Shown: positions 47,960-60,094 of the stretch, piece by piece | Layout of the letters: each line of letters starts with the position of its first letter | Position numbering within the stretch: the first letter of the stretch is position 1 | Position numbers and translations under genes: made by a program | NCBI RefSeq assembly: GCF_024166365.1 | Contig: NC_064826.1 | Coordinates: 27,428,001-27,492,000, forward strand | Length of the DNA stretch: 64,000 bases | DNA from: Elephas maximus indicus | Lineage: Eukaryota; Chordata; Mammalia; Proboscidea; Elephantidae | Reading direction: 5' to 3' | Notes under the pieces: model-generated | The model's input: the letters and a program-made list of their open reading frames with translations, nothing else | The model's database searches: none | Told to the model about the DNA's origin: nothing

Positions 47960-48690
47960 TCACAGCCCAGCACTGACGTCCCGCGGTAGCGGGGCCACAT
48001 TCTGGGAGTGAGGCCCGAGGAAGCGGGCCGCAGGTGTCCTCGCTCGGCCGCAGGGGTCTCCACCCCGCCGCCGTGGTCCCAGCCGCCAGGCCGGCCCAGT
48101 GGGTGCACCCCGGCTCCTCCTTCGGCCCTAGGGATCCAGCGTGGGTCAGCCGCGCGGCGAATCCATGCGTGTCCACAGTGCGGGTGCAGGCTCCGGAGAG
48201 CCCAAGGCTGTCTTCCCGCTACCGGAGCAAGGCTGCCGCGTCAGCTCTCGCCGAACAGCCCAACGGGTGCGAGGGAGGCTCGGGGAAGGCGTTTAAATCT
48301 GCGCTCCTGCCTCACTGTGCGCCTGACCGCGCGCAAGGAAAGGCGGCGCCAGGGCCGCGAAAGCGCGAGGCCGCGGATGGGCAAGGGGCGCCTCAGGGGC
48401 GCTGCGTCAATTTCCTTGTCAATTTCAAGGTGGGGAAGACTTGAGGGCTCAGAGTGCCCAAAGCGATGACCCGCAGGGCTCCTCGGTGGCTCGGGAGGCA
48501 GGGAGGTGGCAGGGGGCCCCAGCGGGGTGAACGTGGGCTTGTGGAGGCGCGGCCCCTCCGGAACCCCCAGGTCAAGCCCAGCCTAGACCCCTTGGGGGCT
48601 AGGGAGACAGGTTCGAGGGGGCCGAGAGCCCCGGCTTGGGGTCGCCCGGGAGGGTTCCAGACGGCAGTGAAGTTCTGACACCGCATGCAG
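47960..48690. promoter_or_regulatory. CpG-rich patch downstream of FEZF1
   Basis: CpG-dense sequence lies about 0.7-1.4 kb after the predicted FEZF1 3' end. Frames of 70-150 codons on both strands show no domain and look compositional. It is AT-rich immediately upstream and downstream, so the patch is discrete. Confidence 0.5.
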
Positions 48691-49794
48691 ACGTCCCGGA
48701 GTCCAGACTCCGACAGCGCTTGCTTCAGGATGCAGGCCGTTCGCGATCTTGTCGCTCTAGGGCAGTGGGGCTTTTAAGGTTCATCCCAGCCATCATTAGA
48801 TCCAATCTCTTCTTTTATCCTTCCCTGACCAGTCCATGCACCATTTTGTGCCTTGCTGAGACGAGATCCGAGTTAGATTTGATTTAGGAAAGCGATGGAG
48901 GGTTTTGGAATCCATCGTTGGGTGGATTCTGAATCTGCTCTGTCCGCAGAAGTGCGGTCTGTCCCTGAGTAGCGTAGCAGACCTGATAATCTTTTCCCAG
49001 GCGCTGACCACATTCCCTCCCAGCTGCCCCCACCGCAGAAGTTTCTGAAGATGCACAGGGAGTTTAGGGGTAACCGCCTTTTAGCAGTGGCTTGGTCAGA
49101 TCTTGAAAGCAATTGTCCTCTTTGAGTGAGCAGAGTGAGGTCAGGGATCATTACAATTTACAACTTATTTATTTAGATCAAAGGGCAGAAAATGGCTTTG
49201 CTCTTTGAATTTGTATTTGAACTTATTTTCAACTCCAAACTCTAGGATATAATTCTTCTAGACTTTGAAAGTGTGGTGATTTTACTGTTGGAATAAGGGC
49301 AAAATACCTCCAGTTAGGAAGTATCTAAGCATGGTGTTTCCACCCTCTAACCCATGTCAGTGGACTTTGACTTACGTTGAAAATAGAAGTCTTTCGTGGA
49401 AGGGTAGACTTGGTCTATGACAAGATTAAAAAACTAACACCACTCCTCCCCCCGCCCCCCCCCACACACACAAAGAGAAAAATTTTACAGTGGAAGAGCT
49501 GTCATTGTAATCCGGGATGACTTTGTATAATGTCTGGCTTGGAATGATGCAATGTTCCGGCGATTGCAGGCACAAGGAAACAGTTGTCTATATGATCACA
49601 GGTTTGAGTAGTCTGAAGTGTTGGTGATCAAGTAGGGAAGGCCAAAAGGAAATTCTCTAAAACTAAGCACTCAAGAGAACTACTTGTCAGGAGGGGAGTT
49701 AGGGATGATCTTTGATTTGTAACAAAGCTTTTAGAGCTTGCTAAACATCAAGGAGGAGCTCCTTAAAGACAGTATGAGCTTAGAGGTTAAGTTT

Positions 49795-50656
49795 GTTGTT
49801 GTTGTCAGGTACCATTGAGTAGGGTCTGACTCATACCGACCCTGTGTACCACAGAACGAAACACTGCCCGGTCCTGCGCCATTCTCACAGTCATTGCTGT
49901 GTTTGAGCTCACTGTTGCATCCACTGTGTCAATCTATCTGGTTGAGGATCTTCCTCTTTTTCACAGACCCTCTACTTTACAAAAATGATGTCCTTCTCCA
50001 TGGACTGTTCCCTCCTGATAACAAGTCCAAAGTACACAAGACAGGTCTCACCATCTTTGCTCCTAAGGAGTGTTCTGGCTGTACTTCTTCCAAGACAGAT
50101 TTGTTTGTTCTTCTGGCAGTCCATGGTATACTCAACATTCTTCGCCAACACCATTATCCAAATGCATCAATTCTTCTTTGGTCCTAATTCATTGTCCAGC
50201 TTTTGCATACATATGTAGCAATTAAAAATAACATGGCTAGGATCAGGTGCACCTTAGTCTTCAAAGTGACATCTTTGCTTTTTAACACTTTAAAGAGGTC
50301 TTTTGCTGCAGATTTGCCCAATGCAACGCGTCTTTTGATTTCTTGACTGCTGCTTCCATGGGCGTTGATTGTGGATCCAAGTAAAAGGAAATCCTGGAAA
50401 ACTTCAATATTTTTTCCATTTATTATGATGTTGCTTATTGTTCCAGTTGTGAGAATGAAGTCAAAGAGATGAACAGAAGATTTCAGAGGGTTGCTTGAGA
50501 AGACGAAGTATTATAATGAAATGTGCAAAGACCTGGAGGTAGGAAACCAAAAGGGAAAAACAGTATTCAATATGCAGATGACACAACCTTGCTTACTGAA
50601 AGAGAAGAGGACTTGAAGCACTTACTGATGAAGATCAAAGAGTACAGCCTTCAGGA
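49795..50656 (-). mobile_element. RTE LINE insertion with 5' inversion
   Basis: The part 49795-50456 is minus-oriented RTE 3' sequence starting at the reversed CAA tail. From about 50461 to 50656 the same family continues in + orientation, including QYADDTTLL and EEDLKHLLMKIKEYSLQ. The 9-nt direct repeat GTTAAGTTT flanks the whole at 49786-49794 and 50657-50665. This layout is that of a single insertion whose 5' part was inverted. The inverted arm also seems internally deleted. Confidence 0.8.
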
Positions 50657-51689
50657 GTTAAGTTTAAAGGGGAAAATTGATGAAGAGGGACACTTAACTA
50701 ACAGTGGAAGACCTTCCAATTCTCCTCCTCCAGTACACATAGAAAGGTGGTATTTTCCTTAAGTATCTGGCGTCTGTGTGTGCATGCACAAGTCTGTGTG
50801 AATTGGCTTTATCCAAGCCCGCCTTCTTTCTACCAGAAGTTAACCAACAGATCCACTCATCTTTAGTGAGAAAGAGTGCCAATATAGAGATTACCTGCTG
50901 CGGGAGATGATTTACATTCAACTCTTCCTGTTAGAATTAATTTTTCACATAAAGAAAGATGGCCCCTAGGGCTATATGGACCAGTTTTAGAGTTGCTGAC
51001 CCACTGGAGCCTTATGCTTTGTTTAGTTTTGTTAATCAATACGTACAGCAGAAATACTAATGTAGGTAGCTAATTCCTGTCTATTTTATTTTAGAACACT
51101 TCCCAACTCTTGATTTCCAATAATCTCTTCCTGAAGGTTGTATCTGTTCAGACTTTCACAATTTTGAGAACAAGTTATAGTAACATGTGAGGTTAGGACT
51201 AAGGTGCCAATTTTTAGTAGTAAACAAAAGCTATATTCAGGGGCCTCATCAGAGTGGTTACCTGGTAGTGATATTTGAAGCTTAGTGAGATTTTTTTTTT
51301 TTTAAAACAGAACTTTTCTCCTTTCCAAATGTGGAAGAAATTAATCCACAAGGTGCAATGAATTCAAGGTCAATGAGTAATACCCAGAATCCGTGTACCA
51401 TGTTTGATAGATTTACCCCTTATATTAGTGGCAGTTAGCAATATCAGAAATCATAATTTTGCTAGAGGTGACAACTCAATGCATTGACTGAGTTATAATC
51501 GTAATGGGCATGCTTTGTCTTTGTAAAGTGTTCATCCCAAAATACACAATATAGAGCATAAATGATCTAACGTTAAAAATTGAGGCAAAAACAAAATGTT
51601 TTGCCATTTTATAAAGCCTTGTAATGGGTAAATCTTTGTTACTTAGGAGTTTGTGATTTAAGAAATCATGACTTACTCTGTTACTGAGT

Positions 51690-52093
51690 GCTTTTTTTTT
51701 CTTTTTTGCATTTTTAAATAGTGGTAAAATATACCAAACCAAAATCTAAACCCACTGCCGCTGAGTCGATTCCGACTCATTGCAGCCCTGTAGGACCGAA
51801 TGCAACTGCCCCATAGAGTTTCCAAGGAGCGCCTGGTGGATTCGAACTGCCAACCCTCTGGTTGGCAGCCGTAGCACTTAACCATTACGCCACCAGGGTT
51901 TCCGGAAAATATACATAACATAAAATTTGCCACTTTAGCCACTTTTAAGTGTATAATTCAGTGGCATTAAGTACATTCTCAGTGTGTATCCATCATTACT
52001 CTATTTCCAGAACTAAAACTCTTTACCCATTAAGCAACAACTCCCACTCCCCCCTTCCCCAGCCGCTTGTAATCTCTATTCTACTTTCTGCAT
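51690..52093 (-). mobile_element. L1 LINE 3' UTR fragment, interrupted by a SINE
   Basis: It begins with a T-run, then GTGGTAAAATATAC, resuming after the SINE with ACATAACATAAAATTTGCC, GTGGCATTAAGTACATTC and CATTAAGCAACAACTCCC. This is the mammal-wide L1 3' end, antisense. Confidence 0.75.
51735..51905 (-). mobile_element. AfroSINE copy nested in an L1 3' end
   Basis: The copy is low-divergence, from CCAAACCAAAATC tail to head GCCACCAGGGTTTCC. The L1 sequence AAAATATAC is duplicated at 51726-51734 and 51906-51914. Confidence 0.92.
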
Positions 52094-53240
52094 TTACAAA
52101 AACATGAAAATTAAAGACTAACCTAAATCTCAATGGGTAATAACATGAAATTGTTGGGTGGTCCAAAGAAAAAGTAATTTTGAACCAGACAAAACATTGC
52201 CTTTTGCTATGATTTCGCCAAAAGAACAGATTACTTCACACAAGGAGGTGTATGTTTCCCTTGGTTAATTAAAAACCAATTAAGAAAAGAAATTTAGTAT
52301 TTTGAAACTGTATTTATAAGGTGAAGATGCCTGGTTATGAACCTCATTACTTCTAGGAATTAATGCATGTGTCTATTCCAGTTCCAGGGCAGACTAAACA
52401 CAAACAAAGATGTACTAATCAACACAGTGGTCATCTGCGTGCCTTGGTGGTAAAGCAATTGCCAGTTCAAGCCAGCCTAGGTTATTCACTGTGTGTGAGA
52501 GAGAAGAGGAGGAAGCCTAGTGTTTAAATGACCGTGATAGGAAAATCCATCTCTCCTATTATATTTTTCTGCTTGTATTGTGACATGTTGCCCATAACAA
52601 ACTTTGAGAACAAGTCAAAATCCATCATGCACTCGAATGGGCCTGAAGTTATCATAAATAACCGTGTAAATTTTCTGCTTAAGTTCGAGGTGACACTGGT
52701 GTCAGATGAAATCATGTTGTTATTGGTCTTATGGAGATTAAGTTACTAAGTAAAGATGAAATCAAATTCTGCCAAGATTAATATTTCCCTGTCAAACAAA
52801 CAAATATTGCTTCTGGGTAGCAAGGGGTGGGAGTAGGGAGAGAAAGCATCCTGCATCAGTTCTTAACTGGAGCTAGAATTCCATCCAAAACCAAGAGCAG
52901 AGATTTAGTTTGATTTAACTCCCTCTTTGATATCAATAAAACAGACTTTTTTGTGTGTGAGAATTCTGGTCACAATAGTAAATGGAGGGAAGTCTTTTGA
53001 CAACTCACTATAGAAATGTAATTTATCAGTTAATGTGAACTAGATCTGAAGTGAGTGAAATATTTCACCAATGTACGTTGTTCACACACACTTACGAATA
53101 GGAGGTTTTGGCAGGCTTAAAATTTCAGCAAAAAGCAGACTTTAGGTACACATATATAAGACAGATCTCTCAGTTTCTTCAACAAAAAAAATTATAAGAG
53201 GGAGAGACAAATGAGCAAAACCTGTTATTGTTAAAGAGTT

Positions 53241-53440
53241 GTTTTTAGGTGGCATTGAATTAGTTTTTGACTCACAGAGACTCCACATGACAGAGTAGAA
53301 ATGCCCCATAGGGTATTCTAGGCTGTAATCTTTATAGGAGCAACTTGCTGGGTCTTTCTCCTGTGGAGCCTCTGGGTGGGTTTGAACCACCAACCTTTAG
53401 GTTAGCAGCCAAGTGCTTAATGGTATGCCAACAGGGTTCC
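53241..53440 (-). mobile_element. AfroSINE copy (long subtype, diverged)
   Basis: It runs from AGGTGGCATTGAATTAG through CTAGGCTGTAATCTTTATAGG to head GCCAACAGGGTTCC. Confidence 0.82.
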
Positions 53441-54374
53441 TTATCAGTTAAAATAGATTTCAAAAATAGAATAACTAATTGCCATATATGGATCTTTTGT
53501 CAATCCCAATTCAATCAAATAAACAGAAAAAAAAAAAAGCATTTATGACTTCTGAGACAACTGGAAATTTGAACACCCACTAGGTAGTTAATAAGATTAA
53601 GAAATTGTATTTACTTTTTAAGATGTGAAAAAGGTATTGTGTTTTGTCTTTTAGAGCTATGTACCCAACTATTTAAGGGTGAAATGATACTGGTTGATGT
53701 TTTGGGATTTGCTTAAAAATAAGATGGGAAAAGGGGACAGATAAAAAAAAAAAATAACATGGGAGAAGGTAGAGATCAAACATGATCAGTTATGAGTGGT
53801 AATTCATGGTACATGAGAGTGTACTGTACACTCTGAATAGTTTTGATTAAGTTTGAGATATCCCACAACAAAAAATTAAAAAAAAACTTTTTCAGTAAAT
53901 TGTATCTTTTCACACACAAAAAAACATTTTCCCATAAACTCTCATAATCATATCATCTTAAAGCATCAATTGTATTTGTTTTGACATCCTTTCTAGTCTT
54001 ATTCCAGGATAAATACCATTTCCACAAAGAGCTTTAAACATTTTGATCTATTATAATAAGGTCTGTAAAAGGATTTGAAGTGGAAAGGGAGATAGGACTT
54101 TTAAGAGACATAAAATACCTTCTAATAATTGCGTTTATGGTGTAAAAGAAGAGAACAAATGGATCTGTTAGTCTCCTGAGAGACGAGAAAGCTGAAAGTA
54201 AATGACAATAGAAAATGTATATTGCTTAGGCTCTTTCAGGTAATAAGGAAGTAATACACGTAGGTGGGGGGTTATTGAAAAGCAATCCTTGGAAGGGAAA
54301 CTACGTCAGCAGCCTACAGTCACTTTGGGTCCCTGGCCTGAGATGTACAGCAGGCCTGCCAAAATGGCAGAACT

Positions 54375-54495
54375 AACCCCCCAGCATTCATTCATTCAAA
54401 GTGCAAGGCACTAGCCACCAGCTTAGGTGTTGGGTATGCAACAGGGAACAAGGCACATATTGCTTTATCCTCCTGGAATTTATATGCTAGCTAGG
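54375..54495 (-). mobile_element. L2 LINE relic
   Basis: CATTCATTCATTCAAAGTG, CAAGGCACTAGCC, GTATGCAACAGGGAACAAGG, then CTGGAATTTATATGCTAG follow the L2 3' order. Confidence 0.5.
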
Positions 54496-54622
54496 AAGAC
54501 AGGAATCAAATTGTGTTTTTTCCACTTACTTATAAATGTGTATAGCATGCTCTGTGTTCATATAATAAGAGTATCTTAAGCATAGCCTGAAACCAAGTGA
54601 TTCATTTTTTGTATGTTCATTT

Positions 54623-54795
54623 AGAGCTCTGATGGAGCAGTGTTTAAGAGCTCGGCTGCTAACCAAACAGTTGGCGGTTCGAATCCACCAGCTGCTCCTT
54701 GGAAACCCTGTGGGGCAGTTCTACTATTGTCCTTATAGGGTTGCTATCATTTGAAATTGACTCAACAGCAATCGGTTTGGTTTTGGTTTGGTTTC
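54623..54795 (+). mobile_element. AfroSINE copy
   Basis: Head AGAGCTCTGATGGAGCAGTG, B-box-like GGTTCGAATCC, tail AATCGGTTTGGTTTTGG. It abuts the RTE end that follows, tail to tail. Confidence 0.88.
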
Positions 54796-54796
54796 A

Positions 54797-56056
54797 TTTG
54801 TTATTGTTAGGTGCCATAGAATTGGTTCCGATTCATAGTGACCCTATGCACGACAAAATGAAACACTGCCCGGTCCTGCACCATACTTGCAATTGTTGCT
54901 ATGCTTGAGCCCATTGATGTAGCCACTTCGTCAATCAATCTTATTTAGGATCTTCCTCTTTTTCAATGACCCTCTATTTTACCAAGCATGGTGTCCTTCA
55001 GGGACTGGTCCCTCCTGATAACATGTCCAAAGTATGTAAGTTGTAACCTCTCCATCCTTGCTTCTAAGGAGCATTCTGGTTGTACTTCTTCCAAGACAGA
55101 TTTGTTCATTCTTTTGGCAGCCCATGGTATATTCGATATTCTTTGCCGAAACCACAACTCAAGATTGTCCACTCTTCTTCTGTCTTCTTTATTCATTGCC
55201 CAGCTTGGCATGCTTCTGAGGCCATAGGAAACACTGTGGCTTGGGTCAGGTGTACTTCAGTCCTCAAGGGGACATCTTTGCTTTTCAACACTTTAAAGAA
55301 GTCTTTTGCAGCCCATTTGCCCTTCATTTCATCTTTTGATTTCTTGACTGCTGCTTCCATGGCTGTTGATTGTGAATCCAAGTAAAATGAAATCCTTGAC
55401 AACTTCAATCTTTTCTCCATTTATCATGATGTTGCTTATTGATCCAGTTGTGAGGATTTTTGCTTTCTTTATGTTGAGGTGTAATCCATACTGAAGGCTG
55501 TGGTCTTTGATTGTCATCAGTAGGTGCTTCAAGTCCTCTTCACTTTCAGCAAGCAAGATTGTGTCATCTGCATAACGCAGGTTGTTCATGAATCTTCCTC
55601 CAATCCTGATGTCCTGTTCTTCCTATAGTCCAGCTTCTCGGGTTATTTGCTCAGCACACAGATTGAATAGGTATGGTGAAAGGATACAACCCTGACTTTA
55701 AACCATGCAGTATTCCCTTGTTCTGTTCAAGTGACTGCCTCTTGAGCCATGTACAGATTCCTCAGGAGCACTATTAACTGTTCTAGAATTCCGATTCTCT
55801 GCAGTGTTATCCATAATTTGTTATGATCCACACAGTCAAATGCCTTAGCATAGTCAATAAAACACAGGTAAAATCTTTCTGGTACTCTTTGCTTTCAGCC
55901 AGGATCCATCTGACATCCGCAGTGGTATCCCTGGTTCCATGTCCTCTTCTAAATCTGGCCTGAATTTCTGGCAGTTCCATGTCAATATACTGCTGCAGCT
56001 GCTTTTGAATGAACTTCAGCAAAATTTTGCTTGCATATGATATTATTGGTTCCATT
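54797..56056 (-). mobile_element. RTE LINE, 5'-truncated copy with reverse-transcriptase remnants
   Basis: Minus-strand frames contain an RT segment: 55807-56055 with RFRRGHGTRDTTADVRWILAE, and 55329-55589 with RYADDTILLAESEEDL, the intact YADD motif of RT palm motif C. 54963-55211 encodes the C-terminal part with LELWFRQRISNIPWAAKR. Frames are disrupted by frameshifts and stops, and the endonuclease is absent. It is therefore dead. The 3' end at 54797 carries the reversed CAA-type tail. Confidence 0.88.
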
Positions 56057-56060
56057 TAGA

Positions 56061-56279
56061 GCAGTGATTTCCCAATTAAGGGACAATATTTTTTCCCCTC
56101 GGGCACATTTGGCAATGTCTAGTGATATTTTGATTGTGTCGACTGAGGGAGGGTACTAGTGGCACCTAGTGCGTAGCGGTCAAGAATGCTGCTAAACATC
56201 CTATAATGCACAGGACAGTCCCCTACAACAAAAATTTATCTGAACTATTTTATCAATAGTGCCAAGGTTGAGAAACCTT
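56061..56279 (+). mobile_element. hAT-type nonautonomous DNA transposon relic
   Basis: Ends are GCAGTGATTTCCCAA and GGTTGAGAAACC. The interior GGGCACATTTGGCAATGTCT, GATTGTGTCGACTGAGGGAG and CTAAACATCCTATAATGCAC follows a known mammalian MER order. It abuts the RTE 5' edge. Confidence 0.65.
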
Positions 56280-56339
56280 GACTTAGAGGTCCTAGTTCCT
56301 GATGGAAGTTCTGATGGGGACAATTTAATTTCTTCATCT

Positions 56340-56925
56340 GACCTGTTAATTTGGGTGCTGGTTCTTGGTCCGCTCGATTGTTCCCGGAGAACAACTTAGG
56401 TTTCTATGGACCTGTCTTAAAGTTCACTGAACTTTTGTTCTGCAGTGCCCAATATTCTAGTAAGCTTATTCAGTGAAATTTTTATTTCAGATTTTATAGT
56501 TTTCAGGTCTAGAAGTTCCATTTATTCTTCTTTTATAGTTTCAATTTTTATCCGCTGAGATTCCATGTATGTTTACTCATTAAACTCATTGCTGTCGAGT
56601 CGATTCCTACTCATAGCAACCCTATAGGACAAAATAGAACTGCCCCATAGGTTTCCAAGGAGTGGTTGGTGGATCCGAACTGCTGACCTTTTGGTCAGCA
56701 GCTGTAGCTCTTAACCACTATGCCACCAGGGTTTCCATTTACTCATTATGTACCATATTTTTCTTCAAATTTTTGAACATTTTGTAATAGCTGTTTTATA
56801 GTCCTTGTCTGCTAATTACTGCATTTGTCATCTAGGGATCTGTTTATATTGCCTATTTGCACTATTTGTACAGATTATATGTTGACTTTCTTGCTTCTTT
56901 GCATGTCTAGCATTTTTTTTTTTTT
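56340..56925 (+). mobile_element. Old LINE-like sequence, interrupted by a SINE
   Basis: AACTTTTGTTCTGCAGTGCC, GAAATTTTTATTTCAGATTT, TAATAGCTGTTTTATAGTCC and CTTGTCTGCTAATTACTGC resemble an old mammalian L1-type 3' region. Class is uncertain. Confidence 0.4.
56583..56737 (-). mobile_element. AfroSINE copy with target-site duplication
   Basis: The 11-nt direct repeat TTTACTCATTA flanks it at 56572-56582 and 56738-56748. Head GCCACCAGGGTTTCC is intact. Confidence 0.92.
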
Positions 56926-57099
56926 TTTTTATTGCACATTAACCATTATGAATACTGTATTTTGAGAGTCTGGATTTTTATCTTTTTTAAAAATAGTGTT
57001 GAGTTTTGTTAAAATAGACAGTTAATTTACAGGTAGATCAACTTGATCCTCTTGAGGCTTGCATTTAGGTTATATTAGGACATTCTATAGCAACCTTAA

Positions 57100-57317
57100 G
57101 GTCCCTGGGTGGTGCAAATGGTTTGTGCTTGACTACTAGCCTAAAGGTTAGTAGTTTGAACCTGCCCAGTGGTGTCATAAAAGAAAGGCCTGGCAATCTG
57201 CTTCTGTAAAGATTATAGCCAAGAATAACCTTATGGAGAAGTCCTACTGTATAACACACAGGGTTGCCATGAATTGGAATCAACTAGATGACAGTGGGTT
57301 TGATTTTTTTGGTTTAT
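57100..57317 (+). mobile_element. AfroSINE copy (long subtype)
   Basis: Starts GGTCCCTGGGTGGTGCAAAT, contains CAATCTGCTTCTGTAAAG, ends CAGTGGGTTTGATTTTTTTG. Confidence 0.88.
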
Positions 57318-57915
57318 AGTAGCCCTAGTGTCAGTATGGGTGGCTATGGTGTTGGCAGTAAGTTATAGCACTATCCTGACCACTAGAAATGACTATAACG
57401 TGAACTTGAAGCATAGTACAGGTCTTTGTTTTTTGCTCTGTCAACTCTTCTAAAAGTTTTCAGAATATATAACTTCTGCTTTAATCTATGTCTACTAGAA
57501 ATATCTAATATAGTTCATCTTTCCTGCGCTGAAGGATGTAATAGTTGTGCTGAGATAGACAAATAGAAAAATGAGAGCCCAGAAACTAACCCTCACATAT
57601 AAAGAAAATTGATTTATGGCAAAACAGGCATTGCAGCAGATTAATGAAGGAAAAAAGGCCATTCAGTAATGATGTTGGGTCAAGACGTTAACATGTGCAA
57701 AAATTAAATTGTATACCTCATCTCACACACAAGAGCTATTTCCTGATGAATCAAGACTTACATGTAAAAGGCAAAGTAATAAATTATTAAAAGAAAATTT
57801 TCTATTTTTTTTCTTAAAAACTTTGGGGGTACAGATCTATTTAATATACAGAAAAAGTAAAAAATATAAAGAAAAGGTTTGATAAGCACTACCACATTAA
57901 AATTAAGAGCTTCTG

Positions 57916-58178
57916 GGGGGGAGAGAGATGATGATGAAGAGTGAGCTAATTAAATCAGGTGGACACTTGAGAGTGTGTTGGCAACTCTTGTCTGGAGGGG
58001 GGATGGGAGGATAGAGAGAGAGGGAAGGTGGCAAAATTGTCACGAAACGAGAGACTGAAAGGGCTGACTCAATAGGGGGAGAGCAAGTGGGAGAAGGGAG
58101 CAAAATGTATGTAAACTTACATGTGACAGACTGATTGGATTTGTAAATGTTCACTTGAAGCTTAATAAAAGTTAAAAA
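57916..58178 (+). mobile_element. Young L1 3' UTR insertion, 5' truncated
   Basis: It starts with GGGGGGGAGAGAGATG, ends AGCTTAATAAAAGTT plus poly-A, and is flanked by a 17-nt direct repeat (AAAATTAAGAGCTTCTG) at 57899-57915 and 58179-58195. The AATAAA near the end is its polyadenylation signal. Confidence 0.82.
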
Positions 58179-58232
58179 AAAATTAAGAGCTTCTGTTTTT
58201 CAGAAAGCACTAGAGATAAAAATACTATATGC

Positions 58233-58636
58233 TGTGTCTTAGTTGCCTAGTGTGGCCATAACAAAAATACCAGAAATGAGTGACTTTAAAGAAGTGACAT
58301 TTATTATCTCATAGTTTTGGAGGTCATCAGCTCTTAGGGGAGAGCCCTTCTTTGTCTTTAGCACTTGTTGGTACTTTGCATTCCTTAGCTTGTGTATGGT
58401 TCCTCATATAGTCTCTTCTCCCTGTGTATGTCTCTCTTTTGTGTCTTCTTTTCCGTTCCATAAGACACACTCAGAAAGGATTAGGTTTAGGACCCACCCT
58501 ACTCTGGTATGATCTTATTAACATAACGAAAGAAAATGCCTCATTTCCTAACAGGGTCACATTTACAGGTACAGGGGTTAGGACTTCAATGTATGTTTTG
58601 GGGGAAGACAGACAGAGGACAATTCAGTTCATAACA
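58233..58636 (-). mobile_element. MaLR-type solo LTR (antisense)
   Basis: It begins TGTCTTAGTTGCCTAGTGTG and ends GACAATTCAGTTCATAACA, the antisense of the same LTR family that is seen in + orientation at 59317. No internal retroviral gene is present. Confidence 0.65.
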
Positions 58637-59021
58637 GACTGGAAGACAGTATTTGCAACACAAATAATTGCTAAAATGTTCAACCTATATAATTGGCTAA
58701 TGGTACACAACACATGTAAAGAAACCTACAAATCAAAAAGAAATGACAAAACACAACTAATAGAAAAATGGGCAAAAACTTGAAACTATATCAAGAAGAA
58801 AACCAAAAGCGTTCATATACATGTGAAAAGACCCTTGCCTTCTTCGTAATCATCAAAATACAATGGAACCTAATTTCATATCTAACCAACTGGAAAAATT
58901 AATTCTTACAACAGCAAAGATGGCAAAGATGTGGAGCATCCAAAACACCCATGTCACCTTGACAGGAAAGTAACCTGTTTTTATGCTGGAAACCATTATC
59001 TAATATTATTATCTAGTATCT

Positions 59022-59110
59022 TGGAAACCCTGTGGTACAATTCTACTCTGTCCTGTAGTGTTGCTATAAGTCACAATTGACTCCACTGCAATGGGTTTGG
59101 TTTGGTTTTA
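59022..59110 (+). mobile_element. AfroSINE 3' half
   Basis: Only the block GGAAACCCTGTGGTACAATT to tail TGGGTTTGGTTTGG is present. Confidence 0.8.
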
Positions 59111-59157
59111 TAGGAAGAAAACAGACCATTTGCAGTGAAGAAGTAAAACTAGTCTAA

Positions 59158-59316
59158 TAGGTTGGCTGTTCTAACATATCCAGCAGCTCCAGGGGAGAAA
59201 AGACCTGGTGATCTGTTCCCGTAAAGATCACAGCCTAGAAAACCCTACTGGGCAGTTCTACTCTGTCACATGGGATCACTATGAGCTGAAATTGACTTAA
59301 CTGCACCTAACAACAA
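59158..59316 (+). mobile_element. AfroSINE copy (long subtype), truncated head
   Basis: It runs from a decayed B-box area through GATCTGTTCCCGTAAAGATC to the CACCTAACAACAA tail. An LTR has inserted at its tail. Confidence 0.8.
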
Positions 59317-59826
59317 TGTCATGGATTGAATTGTGTCCCCCCAAAATACCTGTTAATTTGGCTAGGTCACGATTCCCAGTATTGTATGATTGTCTACTGT
59401 TTTATCATCTGATGTGATTTCCCTGTGTTGTAAATCCTATCACTATTATGAAATGAGATGGATTAGTGGCAGTTATATCAATGAGATCTGTAAGATTAGA
59501 TAGTGTCTTAAGCCAATCTCTTTTGAGATATAAAAGAGAGAAGGCAGCAGAGAGACATAGGGACCTCATACCACCAAGAAAACAGTGCCGGGAGCAGAGC
59601 CTGTCCTTTGGACCTGAGGTTCCTGTGCTGAGGTGCTCCCAGACCAAGGGAAGACTGATTACAAGGACCTTCCTCCAGAACTGACACAGACAGAAAGCCT
59701 TCCCCTGGAACTGACACCCTGAATTTGGACTTGTAGCTTACTGGACTGTGAGAGAATAAACTTTTTTTTTGTTAAAGCCATCCACTTGTGATATTTCTGT
59801 TATAGCAGCACTGGATGACCAAGACC
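59317..59826 (+). mobile_element. MaLR-type solo LTR
   Basis: It starts TGTCATGGATTGAATTGTGT, has a TATAAAA-like TATAAAAGAGAGAAGG at about 59530, AATAAA at 59756-59761, and ends near GACCAAGACC. The 5-nt AACAA at 59312-59316 and 59827-59831 is a possible target-site duplication. No internal region is present. Confidence 0.75.
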
Positions 59827-60094
59827 AACAATAACAAGTGAAACTAGGTAGAAATTTCTGTAGTTGGTCCTTCTTTGGAAGGTACTGAGAGAATACAGTG
59901 AATTTCATTCTCAAAAATGTCGTTGTCATAAACACCCAACTCTTAAAAACTACTTCATATAGCAGTGTGTAGCATTGCTCACCTAGGGCTCTTGGCAAAA
60001 TGTAGAAGTACAACTTAGTAAAAAAAACTGCTTGAGGGTATAGCAGTTTGATTAAGTAGTGCAAGTCTCCATTTTTAAAGAAACAGGTATTCTA

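Larger units (their letters stand above)
57545..58990 (+). mobile_element. Old L1 ORF2/3' region split by two insertions
   Basis: Segments 57545-57898, 58196-58232 and 58637-58990 read as one + oriented, diverged L1 ORF2 end (for example GAGAGCCCAGAAACTAACCC, AAAGCACTAGAGATAAA, GACTGGAAGACAGTATTTGC, GAAAAATGGGCAAAAACTTG). Frames are broken. Confidence 0.65.

Noticed and set aside
52432..52500. Possible SINE fragment (GTGCCTTGGTGGTAAAGCAA)
   Set aside because: Only a short head-like match, without a tail or clear B-box; not enough to call.
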